Below, in pieces: positions 9,538 to 18,208 of a stretch of 26,562 nt of DNA (the stretch's first letter is position 1; each line of letters begins with the position of its first letter). The stretch is from NCBI RefSeq assembly GCF_025602895.1, contig NW_026516524.1, positions 1-26,562 of the forward strand, read 5' to 3'. The translations under genes and the position numbers were made by a program. Origin of the DNA: Polychytrium aggregatum. Lineage: Eukaryota; Chytridiomycota; Chytridiomycetes; Polychytriales. The notes under the pieces are model-generated. The model did no database searches. It was not told where the DNA came from and worked only from the letters and a program-made list of their open reading frames with translations.

Positions 9538-12500
9538 TTACTGCAATACACATCGTTTGGCCTCTTCCTCTGCCTTTCTGGCCTCTTCCTTTGCCTTTCT
9601 GGCCTCTTCCTCTGCCTTTCTGGCCTCTTCCTTTGCCTTTCTGGCCTCTTCCTCTGCCTTTCTGGCCTCTTCCTTTGCCTTTCTGGCCTCGGCTCTCTTG
9701 AGGGCTTCTTCCTCGGCTTTCTTGAGGGCTTCTTCAGCTCGTTTGGCTTCTACAGCCCGTCTCTCTTCGGCCAATTTGGCTTGCTCTTCGTGGAAGGCGA
9801 TCACTTCGGGACTCGAAAGGATGTTTGCTCCACGGGCTTGGCGTTCGTGATCAGGTGAGTTGCTGAGATAGCTGGCGAATGCAATCAGGACCTCGGGGTT
9901 GTTGGAGTAGATAGGCTGCGGGAGTGTTAGTTTGGTGCTGGCTGGTTTGGGATGAGTGAGTGGTTGGACTTACCAGGATGTGGCTGACAACTGGGTCGCT
10001 GGGAGGACCAAGGTAGAGCGGCAACTTGATGGCGTGAATTCCGTGGCGGATCCACTGGATGTTGTCGATTTGGATCCACTCGGGGGAGGTGAGCGTTGCG
10101 AGACGGTTGGTTGTTGGGGTAAAGTTGGGTGTTTGATCGAAAGAGCGAACCCATTGGCTGCCTTGGCGGACCCAGACGAATTCTTCGCGGGTGGTTGGTT
10201 CTTTCCAACCTGGGTTCCAGTTCCGCGAACTGATTGAGTTGCCATCGGGTGAGATCGCCACGGAGGTCACATAGTGTGTGTGTCCCTCGAGGGTGTGCTT
10301 CACCTGGCCAGTCGTGGCATCCCACACCTTGATGGTATTGTCCCCAGAGCCAGAGACAATCCACTTGCCATCGGGTGAGATCGCCACGGAGTTCACGTAA
10401 TCTGTGTGTCCCTCGATGGTGTGCTTCACCTGGCCTGTGGTGGCATCCCACACCTTGATGGTCTTGTCAGCCGAGCCAGAGACAATCCACTTGCCATCGG
10501 GTGAGATCGCCACGGAGGTCACATACCATGTGTGTCCCTCGAGGGTGTGCTTCACCTGGCCAGTCGTGGCATCCCACACCTTGATGGTCTTGTCCATAGA
10601 GCCAGAGACAATCCACTTGCCATCGGGTGAGATGGCCACGGAGATCACCCAGTTTGTGTGTCCCTCGAGGGTGTGCTTCAGCTGGCCTGTGGTGGCATCC
10701 CACACCTTGATGGTCTTGTCCTCAGAGCCAGAGACGATCGATTTTCCATCGAGTGAGATCGCCACAGACCAAACAATATTTGTGTGTCCCTCGAGGGTGT
10801 GCTTCAAGCTGCACGAGACACTATCCCACGTCTTGATTCTTTTGTAGTCCCCATTCTTCACAATTGCCACAAACTTGCCATCAGGTGAGATTGCCGAAAG
10901 ACGGACATCTCCATTGTGATCGGTGAAGGTTCTCGTGATCTCCCCGGTGCTGGCATCCAAATGCTTGATTGTCAAGTTAGTTTCGACAACTACGATGGTC
11001 TTGCCATCAGGTGAGATCGCCACGGAGTTAACATCTCTTGTGTGTCCCTTGAGGGTGTGCTTCAGTTGGCCAGTCGTGGCATCCCACACCTTGATGACAC
11101 CGTCACTGGTCCAAGTGGCAACCCAGGTCCCATCTGGTGATGTGATCATTGCGGCAATCGATCCGAATTGCTCGACTGGACAATCCCAATTCTTCTTAAG
11201 TCCAATGGTGACCAGGAATGGAATCTTGTCCTCGAGTCGAGAGGCATATGTCTTGTAGATCGCGGTCTCCTTCGGTGTGAAGGCATACCCCGAGTTGTAG
11301 ACCTGAGGTGCACTCTTGCTGATGGGATCGGCAAACTCCAGCACAAACTTGTGGATATCCTTGACCAGCTCCTGGGTCGATTGGTCGAATGTTTGCCCAG
11401 GTGTGTTCAAGACCATGTTCTCGAGCATACCAACCTGATTGGTCAGACCAGGGATCACGCCGATGAGGGAACCGCATTCGAGCCAGAAGAACACATGGCT
11501 TGAGAGGAATCTGGACAGTGTATCCACTAGACCGGATGGACGGTATTGTTTCCATGTATATCGATCGAGGGTGGTGTCGGTCATACACCAGACATAGTGT
11601 GTGATCCAATGGACGACGCTGTATCGGAGCGAGTCAGGTATCTTGGCTCTGACTAGGTCGTTGAAGTTTGGGATCATGTCGTGAAAGTCGTAGATCTCGC
11701 AAATGTTGACCACCGGTTCGTGCGAGAGGATCGACAGCAGGCACTGTGAGGCGAATGCCATATGAAACTTGGGGGTCACATGGAACGGCTCGTCAGCAGA
11801 TTCCTTTCCGAGCAGGTAGGTGACGATCGACTTGTGCTTCTGGGCCTTAGCCAATGAGCTACCCTCCTTGTTGTGGCTCAGTTTGCCAGGATCGAGGACG
11901 GGTCCAAGCTCCTTGATGCATCGACGGACGACTCGGATGTCGATTCCAAAGAGATCGGCAATCATTCGGATGGTCAGGGGAGACTGTGATGTTGCGATGG
12001 CCGAGCTTATCAGCGCGAGTTGGAGTTGATATTTGGACTTTGCATAAACGCTAGCAAAGGCACGCTGATAACCAGTACTGTCGTTACCATCAACGATCGC
12101 GAACCAGAGGTCAAAAACATCGTCCGCATCCTCGTCCGAGTCAAAATCGATCGTGGTATGGAAATTGAGCAGGTGTTGCACATCTGCCGGGTTTTTGACG
12201 GGGACTGGCTCAGATGCCAATAATGATGCAATTGGAGGAGTTCGTGAAGACGATGGCCCGGAAAATAAAGCTCGGGGAGATGAACAGTCTTGAGACGACT
12301 CGAATGAAACGGAGCTCCGAGGGGCGATGATAGTGGGCCTATACTCTCCGTCTTGAGCGGGATAGAGCTCTGTGGACTGGCGGAGGATGGCGAGGATCTC
12401 GGGGAACTTGGGTCGCTGGGAGGGGTCTTGGTGCCAGCAGCGCTCGATGAGGGCACGGATGTCGTCGGGAATGCCGTCAAACTGCTTGGGGCGAACTCCT

Positions 12501-13213
12501 CGGAGGACAAGGCGCTCGACGACACTCTCCCTCATCGGCTGTCCATCGATGGTGACCCAGATGGGCTTGCAGTCGTTGAAGACCTCGTAGAGGGTGACGC
12601 CGAATGCATACACATCGGTAGCCTTGGATGAGCCGGTAGGACGCTCGTCATCGAGCATTTCCGGTGCAATATACTCGAGAGTGCCGCCTGTCGGCTGGTC
12701 GCGGCGGGTTCGATTGGCCGAGGCCGAGGTGTGCTTGGTGCGGGACATTCCAAAGTCGGTCACCACAGCATTGGATGAGCCATCCAGCAGCACATTGAGG
12801 GACTTGAGGTCGCCGTGGACAATGTTGTTGCCGTGGAGATAGGCCATGCCCGAGGCAACCTCATAGAGAAGGCGGATCTTTTCACCCAGAGGACGAGGGG
12901 TGGGTGCGGTGGCAAAGTGGTTGCGGAGGGTGCCGTTGGGCATGAACGGCGAGACCATGAAGGGTTTAGTGGCTGTGTCGCAGGCGCCGAGGAGTGGAAG
13001 GATATGGGGGTGACTGAGTCTGTGCCAGATGCCAATCTCACGGCCAAAGTCGGCGAGTTCGTTCTGGTTGTAGCCCCTATAGAGCTGCTTGATGGCGACA
13101 GGGGCGCCATAGTACGAGGCCTTGAACACCTCGCCAAAGCCACCGGCTGCGATAGGATTGACTGACCGGTCGGTGATGGCTTCTTCAGGGATATACCAGG
13201 GTTTGTCGGCCAT
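9538..13213 (-). CDS. Kinase / NACHT-type winged-helix / WD40 / coiled-coil fusion protein (NLR-like), two exons
   Basis: The coding sequence is complement(join(9538..9915, 9974..13213)), 1205 residues. It starts at ATG 13213 in a CCATGG context; the frame's three upstream residues use non-ATG codons. Residues 15-285 are a tyrosine-kinase-like kinase: A-G-G-F-G-E-V loop near 22-29, VAIK Lys42, HGD loop with Asp135, DFG at 153-155, APE at 183-185. All catalytic residues are present. Residues about 395-600 resemble the winged-helix and helical arm of fungal NACHT proteins (S-P-L-T-I...L-F-G-I; I-P-D-S-L-R-Y-S...H-W), but no Walker A motif precedes them. Residues about 685-1020 carry about eight WD40 repeats, several almost identical. 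Exon 2 ends in a Lys/Glu/Ala/Arg coiled coil. Such domain sets act as regulated sensor/scaffold proteins in fungi; sensing or self/non-self function is inference. The intron marks it as a host gene. Confidence 0.85.
9559..9684 (-). repeat. 21-bp tandem repeat (6 units, 42-bp higher order) coding for the coiled coil
   Basis: Six 21-base units alternate in two types, differing at C/T in TTCC(T)CTGCC against TTCC(T)TTGCC, giving three 42-base pairs. They encode alternating E-E-E-A-R-K-A and K-E-E-A-R-K-A heptads, so each unit is exactly one coiled-coil heptad. Unit number is likely to vary between strains (inference). Confidence 0.9.
9916..9973 (-). other. Spliceosomal intron in the kinase/WD40 gene (58 nt)
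   Basis: On the minus strand the donor is GTAAGTCC, with a CTAAC branch site about 10 bases before the acceptor CCGCAG. It lies in phase 0 between a CTG codon and CCT. Removing it joins the WD40 exon to the long in-frame coiled-coil frame; reading through it gives an early stop at 9851. Exon lengths of 3240 and 378 are both multiples of three. Confidence 0.88.
10230..10830 (-). repeat. 126-bp near-identical tandem repeats coding for WD40 blades
   Basis: The TGGCATCCCACACCTTGATGG segment (plus strand) recurs at 10315, 10441, 10567 and 10693, exactly 126 bases (42 residues) apart. An older copy lies further right, near 11077. Differences cluster in the codons after G-H-T and before D-K-T-I-K, which sit on the exposed face of WD40 blades. 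Confidence 0.9.
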
Positions 13214-13300
13214 GGTTGACAACGGGAGACGGGACGAGGACTGAAGGAGGCGAAAACGGAGGGATACCCGCTGGACGAAGAGAAAGGAGGCAATCCTCTC

Positions 13301-13307
13301 TTATATT
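13301..13307 (-). promoter_or_regulatory. TATA box of the kinase/WD40 gene
   Basis: On the minus strand AATATAA lies about 90 bases before ATG 13213. The leader between is pyrimidine-rich, as in many fungal promoters. Confidence 0.5.
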
Positions 13308-14227
13308 GCCAGAAAATGCGCCACCGGGGTGGATGTCGCCAACCGGGCTCAGCCATGTCCATACACGCCGGGCTGGTGATACCAGGCTCCTCTCCAGCTG
13401 TTCGATACACGACTGCAGTGTATTATTTGCATCGAGGTATGATAAGTCGTCGAACACCATATCCTTTTCAGACTGGAAGCGAGGGGGTTGGACACCGGAG
13501 TAGAAGCGACCTGCACGACGGATCGGAGCGGGAGCAGGAGAAGGAGAGAGCTGGGCCACGAAGCTGCGGAGGTGTCATGAACGCTGACGACCCCTCACGA
13601 CGAGCTAAGATCGGTGATGCGCCTGGAAGGGTTGAGGGCATCATCCTGCTCATGGAGGAACTTGGAGAAGTCCTAGAGAGAACGGGCGTTCTCAGCAGAC
13701 TGGACGATGACGGCACGGATGGCCTGAAGCTCGGGCTCGGAAGTGCCGAGGGAGAAGGTGTGTGTGGGCAAGCCAGCCTGGTCTGGCCTGGTCGCAGGCA
13801 GAAACGCGAGCAAAAATGAACTTTCGGAGTGGGTGGCGCGCCAAAATACGAACCACCACGAAGCAAAACCGCCTATTTCCAATCGCGGGGATCGAACCTG
13901 GGTTGCCAGTAGGAAGGCCACCAAGTCGTTTGAATGACATAAGGTTCAGTGGTATGTGTGTGTTTTGTTTTCAGGAAGAGCACGTACGAGGAATTGAACT
14001 CCGGACCCACCGTGTCGGTGGCACGCGCTATCGAGTGGACTAAACTCGCTCCTTGCCTGACATGGCGCTACCACCACCTTTCACCCTTCTCACCACACAC
14101 GTGACTCCAGACCACTCATTTGGGTCAAATGCTCAGGGACAATGGATGTCTCTGAGCCTCGTAGACTCACAGATGATCAATGGAGAATTCAAGAACAATG
14201 TATTTCAATTATCGACCAGACATACGC
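13308..14227. other. Intergenic stretch between host gene and viral block, with tRNA-like remnants
   Basis: I see no convincing gene here. Two minus-strand motifs resemble tRNA T-arms. GGTTCGATCC lies at about 13890-13900. A 74-base unit at 13978-14051 has GAGTTCAATTCC at canonical T-loop numbering and ends that partly pair, but its D-arm does not fold and its anticodon loop lacks U33. They look like degenerate tRNAs or a tRNA-derived SINE. A short minus-strand frame near 13673-13760 reads like a protein C-terminus but cannot be linked to anything. The left border of the viral block lies somewhere in this stretch. Confidence 0.35.
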
Positions 14228-14581
14228 TTACTGGCTGGCCTGAGTAGCCGGGAAAGCAGCGACATACGAGCTTCCATCAGGAGCAATGCCGACCGGGGGT
14301 GCGGTGCTGGGCTGCTGGGCGACGACCGGCTGTGTCTGAGCGGGAGGTGCTTGCTGAGCAATGACCGTGGCGACGGGGGTGGCATCAGCGGCCGCAGAGA
14401 CCGGTTGCTTCTGAGGGCGGGGCAACGCCGAAACCTTTCCGGTAGAGGTGGAGGCGCCGCTGAACCAAGGGCAGAACTTTCTCGCCGCCACATAGCTCAC
14501 ACCCACGACGACAACGATGATGATGCCCCAGAAGATGTACGGGTTGGACGAGATGTAGTCGGTATAGTCAGAAAACGCCAT
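14228..14581 (-). CDS. Small single-pass membrane protein (viral block), unknown function
   Basis: This is a 117-residue frame starting at ATG 14581; the three codons before it are not ATG. A short N-terminus of about 14 residues is followed by a strong hydrophobic segment at about 15-34 (F-W-G-I-I-I-V-V-V-V). A basic stretch comes next, then a long Ala/Pro/Gln/Thr-rich tail of low complexity. The layout (short N-terminus, one helix, soluble C-terminal tail) is common among small NCLDV virion membrane proteins, but I cannot assign a family. It lies downstream of the Sel1 gene on the same strand. The 64-base gap holds an A/T-rich TTTTTTTATTGAC stretch that could end the upstream transcript and start this one. 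Confidence 0.6.
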   Translation of the reverse strand: MAFSDYTDYISSNPYIFWGIIIVVVVGVSYVAARKFCPWFSGASTSTGKVSALPRPQKQPVSAAADATPVATVIAQQAPPAQTQPVVAQQPSTAPPVGIAPDGSSYVAAFPATQASQ

Positions 14582-14645
14582 GCTGAGCAATGTATTGTCT
14601 TACAGATAAGTCAATAAAAAAAGTTTGCAGCAAACACCACGGCGC

Positions 14646-15890
14646 TCATTCCATCTGGCGCAAGGCGAGCTCAGCACCTCTGGCGTACAATTCCTTGGCC
14701 ACCTCAGGGTTTCTGGCAAAACCCACACCATCGGAATAGCGGCGAGCCAAGTGTCGCATCGCCGAGGGGAGTTCCTTTGTGGTGTTGTTGATGATGGCGT
14801 TGACTTGGTTGTCGTCAAAGTCTTTGAAGTATTTGAGGCTGATCTCCTCGAAAGAGAACTTTGACCCAAGTGTGGCGGCTTGAACGTGCAATTCGAACGC
14901 CTTGGCAATGGAGCGACTGGTACCACGGCCAAAATGGTAGCATGTTGCGAGTCCCGAGATACCCTCGGCAAACGACTGACTCGCTGCCTTGGAGAAGAAC
15001 TCGAATGCTTTGTGGTAGTCCTTCTCTACACCATCACCCTCGTAGTATGCACAGGCGATGTTGTACTGTGCACTGACATGTCCTTGGTCGGCGGCTTTCT
15101 TGAACCATGAAAATGCGACTTGGCTGTCTCTGGTGATGCCGATGCCATCGAAGTAGAGTGTGCCAATGACATTCTGAGCACAGGCCAGACCACCATCGGC
15201 TGCGAGAACAAGCCATTTGAGACATCTGGCCGAGTCCTTGTCGACATATATGCCATTGAGGTAACACATCCCAACCTCGAAGCAGCCGGTGAGGTTCTCC
15301 GCCTCAGCAGCCTTTCGGAAGTTGCAGAATGCTTCTTGGTGATTCTTGGGGACTCCGATGCCATCGCGATAGCATCGGCCAAGACGAAACTGTGCCTCGG
15401 CGTTGTTCCTCGCGGCCAGTATAGAGTACGCTTTCGCAGCCAGCACAAGATCTTGCTGGTCGAGGATATCGTTGGTGAGATATTGCTCGATCGGTGCGGT
15501 TGATCCATTCGGCAGCTTCTCCAGACACCCAGTCAGTAGCCTGGCGGCTCTCACATGGTCGATTGGGAGACCAATGCCATTCTGGTAGCGTACTCCCAGT
15601 GCATACTGCGAGGGTAGATGACCATGCTTGGAAGCGTGGATGAACCACTTGGATGCGATGACGTCGTTCTTTTCGACGCCATCTCCCTTTGCGTAGTGGT
15701 ACGCTAATTTTGCCATGGAAGAGACACATCCAGTATTCGCAGCATTGACCAAGGCCACGATGAAGCTCCTCTGTGGCTGTGGGCCAGGTGGTCTGGGGTG
15801 CGCTGATGTGATGTTCTCTTGAGCATTGCCGAGTGAGCTCTTCTTGGCGATCTGGGCGAATGTTACGGGCGGTGACTTGCGTTTGGCCAT
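14646..15890 (-). CDS. Sel1-like repeat protein (viral block)
   Basis: The protein has 414 residues, starting at ATG 15890 (M-A-K-R-K); the longer frame to 15935 has only a GTG. About seven Sel1-like (TPR-related) repeats run from about residue 65 to 400. Diagnostic pieces include Y-A-L-G-V-R-Y-Q-N-G-I-G, F-R-L-G-R-C-Y-R-D-G-I-G-V, and repeated A-x-x-W-F-x-x-A-A followed by G-x-x-x-A-Q. Such solenoids bind protein partners and are frequent in amoeba- and protist-infecting giant viruses, often as host-interaction proteins (family knowledge; target unknown). The N-terminal 40 residues are basic and unstructured. It sits between TFIIS and the small membrane protein on the same strand. A host origin is possible, but the position and lack of introns favour viral. 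Confidence 0.85.
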   Translation of the reverse strand: MAKRKSPPVTFAQIAKKSSLGNAQENITSAHPRPPGPQPQRSFIVALVNAANTGCVSSMAKLAYHYAKGDGVEKNDVIASKWFIHASKHGHLPSQYALGVRYQNGIGLPIDHVRAARLLTGCLEKLPNGSTAPIEQYLTNDILDQQDLVLAAKAYSILAARNNAEAQFRLGRCYRDGIGVPKNHQEAFCNFRKAAEAENLTGCFEVGMCYLNGIYVDKDSARCLKWLVLAADGGLACAQNVIGTLYFDGIGITRDSQVAFSWFKKAADQGHVSAQYNIACAYYEGDGVEKDYHKAFEFFSKAASQSFAEGISGLATCYHFGRGTSRSIAKAFELHVQAATLGSKFSFEEISLKYFKDFDDNQVNAIINNTTKELPSAMRHLARRYSDGVGFARNPEVAKELYARGAELALRQME

Positions 15891-16020
15891 GATGGAGTGC
15901 GATGCGAGGGGAAGCGTCTGCTCGCAACCCACCACCCGACACCGATATCAACCGGACACCCTTGCACGCCGCACTCGCCGCTCCTGAGCACGTTACACCG
16001 ATTTCTATAAAATAGCTATA

Positions 16021-16518
16021 TTAATTATTAATCTTCCACCGCTTGTCACAGGTCAGACAGTGGGCGTATATGGTGCTGGCCTCGTCCGAAGAGCGATGCT
16101 GGGCCAGGATGAACTCGGTGTTGTATGAGTCTCTGCCCATGCGAGCACAGTCCGTGCATTTCATCTGTCCGTCGGCTCCTCCGGACTTGCCGTTTGCCGC
16201 TGCTGCCGCCGTCGTGCCGGTGACCCCCTGGTCTTGTGCCAGCCAAGCGTCTGGACGAAGGTTCTGGTGTGTCAGATCATCCAGCCGGGAAGGATCTTGA
16301 ATGACACCCGAGTCGAGCAAGCCGACGATGGCCTCCAGGTTCGACAGCATCATGATGGCGCGGGACTTGTATGCGTCTCGGAACTGCGGGTTGATCCAGC
16401 TGCACACGCCCTTGTAGGTTGTGGTGGCATAGCGATAGATGCTCTCTTCCAAGACCTCGGCGTGGTCGGGCGTCTTTGCCTGGAGGGTCTGCAGGGCGAT
16501 GCTACGCGGCGAGTCCAT
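16021..16518 (-). CDS. Transcription elongation factor TFIIS-like, viral
   Basis: This 165-residue protein starts at ATG 16518. A C-terminal zinc ribbon has C121-x2-C124 and C154-x2-C157. Between them lies Q-H-R-S-S-D-E, the loop whose acidic pair (Asp145, Glu146) enters the RNA polymerase active site and stimulates cleavage of backtracked RNA. The first 90 residues fit a reduced TFIIS central domain; the N-terminal LW domain of cellular TFIIS is missing, as in NCLDV homologues. An Ala/Gly-rich linker sits at about 100-117. It would serve a virus-encoded multisubunit RNA polymerase, which is not in this window. It is divergent from the membrane protein gene at 16591; a candidate viral promoter motif lies 33 bases before its ATG. 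Confidence 0.92.
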   Translation of the reverse strand: MDSPRSIALQTLQAKTPDHAEVLEESIYRYATTTYKGVCSWINPQFRDAYKSRAIMMLSNLEAIVGLLDSGVIQDPSRLDDLTHQNLRPDAWLAQDQGVTGTTAAAAANGKSGGADGQMKCTDCARMGRDSYNTEFILAQHRSSDEASTIYAHCLTCDKRWKINN

Positions 16519-16550
16519 TGGGTGCTATTGCATATGCCGAGGATGAAACC

Positions 16551-16565
16551 CTTACTGCGTTTTTT
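16551..16565 (-). promoter_or_regulatory. Candidate viral promoter motif upstream of TFIIS
   Basis: On the minus strand AAAAAACGCAGTAAG ends 33 bases before the TFIIS ATG. The same 15 bases occur upstream of the F-box gene, and close variants upstream of TFIIB and PCNA. Confidence 0.6.
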
Positions 16566-16590
16566 CTGACACACCCTTCGCAGCAGACCA

Positions 16591-17127
16591 ATGTCAAGTC
16601 AAATCTGGATCATCGTGGCCGTTATAGCGCTGTGCTGCGTCTGCTCATCGCTCCTGACTGCGGGCGGAGGATTTGGACTCTACCAGTACAACAAGACCCA
16701 CTCGACAACACCATGGTCCTGCGTCTACGTCCCGACCATCAAGATGTATACCGTTGCACGCATCAACCAGAACAACGCCGAGTGCATGTACAACACTGAC
16801 GGCAATGGCTGCTATTATTTCCCAGTGAATCCAGGTGCAGCCACAGGTGATGGCAATGTCAGTCCGATGGATGAGTGTGCTAACATGATCCAAAACGTAC
16901 CCACCCCGACCACACTGGCTTCCCAGCAGACGCTGAATCTCGACATTTACACCTGCGGACCCAACTCGACCAACTACAAGCTCTGGAACCGCACAGGCTA
17001 CGAAGCAGCGAACGACCCGTGTGATGTCATTTTGAACAGTGACAATCGCTCGATCGTCAATATGCTCTTTGCACCGAGCACAACCACCATCAACTCGGCA
17101 TACCCACCACCTGCGGCTACTTCTTGA
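16591..17127 (+). CDS. Type II-like membrane protein with Cys-containing ectodomain (viral block), unknown function
   Basis: This 178-residue frame starts at ATG 16591. Residues 5-30 are a hydrophobic, Cys- and Gly-containing segment, best read as a membrane anchor rather than a cleaved signal. The remaining domain has six or seven spaced cysteines (C-V-Y, E-C-M, G-C-Y-Y, D-E-C-A-N, Y-T-C-G, D-P-C-D) and several N-x-S/T sites. No family is recognised. Its stop overlaps the stop of the convergent L1R/F9L-like gene by 11 bases (17117-17127). Its neighbour is also a membrane protein, which suggests a virion envelope role (inference). Confidence 0.7.
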   Translation: MSSQIWIIVAVIALCCVCSSLLTAGGGFGLYQYNKTHSTTPWSCVYVPTIKMYTVARINQNNAECMYNTDGNGCYYFPVNPGAATGDGNVSPMDECANMIQNVPTPTTLASQQTLNLDIYTCGPNSTNYKLWNRTGYEAANDPCDVILNSDNRSIVNMLFAPSTTTINSAYPPPAATS

Positions 17128-18118
17128 GCTTGCTCACGATGGATGCTGGTGATGGCATACCACCCGGTCCGCTGCTGCCGCTCCCAGAATCGATGCTTTG
17201 GTAAGCATAGTACCCGATGGCTGCAATCGACGAGATGCAGCAGCAACAGCAGAGGCATGCAGCAACCAGGGCAATGATCGCTGTCGAGTCGAGACCGGAA
17301 GTCGTCTGGTCAGACGAGAACTGACTCGATGTCTTGGTTGTATTGCCCTGTGCGATTTGAGTGATGGCTTTGTTGTCGAGCATGCACTGCTGGTATGATT
17401 TGTTGGAGTTGGACTGGATGATGCCGATTGCTGTGGCACAGGGTGCGAACTGGTTCTTTTGGATAGCGGAAAGCTGTGAAGCACACGAGTTCTGCAGGTT
17501 CAGGTATGTGCTCGTGTCCATGTTGGTGCTGACCAAGTTGCAGTTGTTGTTGGAGCTGGAGTTGCTGCCAGAGAGCAGGCCCTGAGCCTTCTGGATGGCG
17601 GATGCCACAGCCTGGCTATCCACGCTGTTGGTCTGGGCCATGAGTGTCTGGACCATCGATGTCATGGTGCACTGCTGAACGGCGTCATTCACATTGGTCT
17701 GGCTGATATTGGCCATGCTGCAGTCGTGGGTCTTGCAGTACTCACACTGTGAGTTGTCGATGACGTTTGTCTGGTAAGCGGCCATGTTGTTGGAGCAAGC
17801 GTTGACGATGTTCTTGACGTCCGAGTCCGACATGGTGGTGCCGATGACATTGCGGGTCTGGTTGCTGACTTGATTGCTTCCGCTGTCAAACATACTCAAG
17901 GGGTCGAATGCTTTGACGACATTTGCGAGGCCTCCGGCAGCGGCCGTAATATTGTCAGCGGTAGATGAGATGGTCTTGCAGGCTTCTGCGGCATTAGCGC
18001 CAAACATGTTCTTTCCGGTATCGGCCTGCTCGAGCGACGGAGATGGATCGACAAACATGTAGTATCCGAGGATGATGATCACGGCCAAGTATCCAAATAG
18101 GTACACTGGAACGGGCAT
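17117..18118 (-). CDS. L1R/F9L-type viral membrane protein
   Basis: This 333-residue frame starts at ATG 18118; the frame runs on to 18604 but only into the antisense of the next gene. Residues 4-23 are hydrophobic. A long Asn/Gln/Ser/Thr- and Cys-rich domain follows, with repeated x-Q-T-N patterns and paired cysteines (C-E-Y-C, H-D-C, Q-Q-C-T). A C-terminal membrane helix with a run of five cysteines lies at about 278-306, followed by a short Gly/Ser/Pro tail. This architecture matches the NCLDV family of virion membrane proteins related to poxvirus L1/F9, and partly the A16/G9/J5 type. The N-terminal Met-Gly needed for myristoylation is absent. Assignment rests on composition and topology, not on an alignment. 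Confidence 0.65.
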   Translation of the reverse strand: MPVPVYLFGYLAVIIILGYYMFVDPSPSLEQADTGKNMFGANAAEACKTISSTADNITAAAGGLANVVKAFDPLSMFDSGSNQVSNQTRNVIGTTMSDSDVKNIVNACSNNMAAYQTNVIDNSQCEYCKTHDCSMANISQTNVNDAVQQCTMTSMVQTLMAQTNSVDSQAVASAIQKAQGLLSGSNSSSNNNCNLVSTNMDTSTYLNLQNSCASQLSAIQKNQFAPCATAIGIIQSNSNKSYQQCMLDNKAITQIAQGNTTKTSSQFSSDQTTSGLDSTAIIALVAACLCCCCCISSIAAIGYYAYQSIDSGSGSSGPGGMPSPASIVSKLKK

Positions 18119-18156
18119 CTCTTGCGACGGAGGGTGTGTGGCTACCATCGGGCGAC

Positions 18157-18173
18157 AAAAAAACGCAGTAAGG
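18157..18173 (+). promoter_or_regulatory. Candidate viral promoter motif upstream of the F-box gene
   Basis: A run of seven A followed by CGCAGTAAGG ends 36 bases before ATG 18209. It shares AAAAAACGCAGTAAG with the motif at 16551-16565. It also lies in the divergent gap shared with the L1R/F9L-like gene. Confidence 0.6.
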
Positions 18174-18208
18174 CCTTCGATACACATGTACAGCATGACG
18201 CACCAGCG

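Noticed and set aside
9559..9684. Short regular repeats as a CRISPR array
   Set aside because: The units are contiguous without unique spacers and code for heptads.
9356..9850. 164-codon plus-strand frame with a Ser/Phe/Ala/Leu repeat
   Set aside because: The repeat is the reverse strand of the EEARKA coiled coil, which is joined to the WD40 exon by a well-formed intron.
9851..9973. Read-through C-terminus of the kinase/WD40 frame, ending at 9851
   Set aside because: It begins exactly at a GTAAGT donor. The spliced alternative restores a long coiled-coil exon in phase.
13316..13819. 167-codon plus-strand frame and overlapping minus-strand frames upstream of the kinase gene
   Set aside because: They have biased composition, no recognisable domain and competing frames on both strands, and they overlap the kinase gene's promoter side.
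13920..13960. Plus-strand GGTTCAGTGGTA resembling a tRNA-Gly A box
   Set aside because: No matching T-arm follows at tRNA distance on the plus strand.
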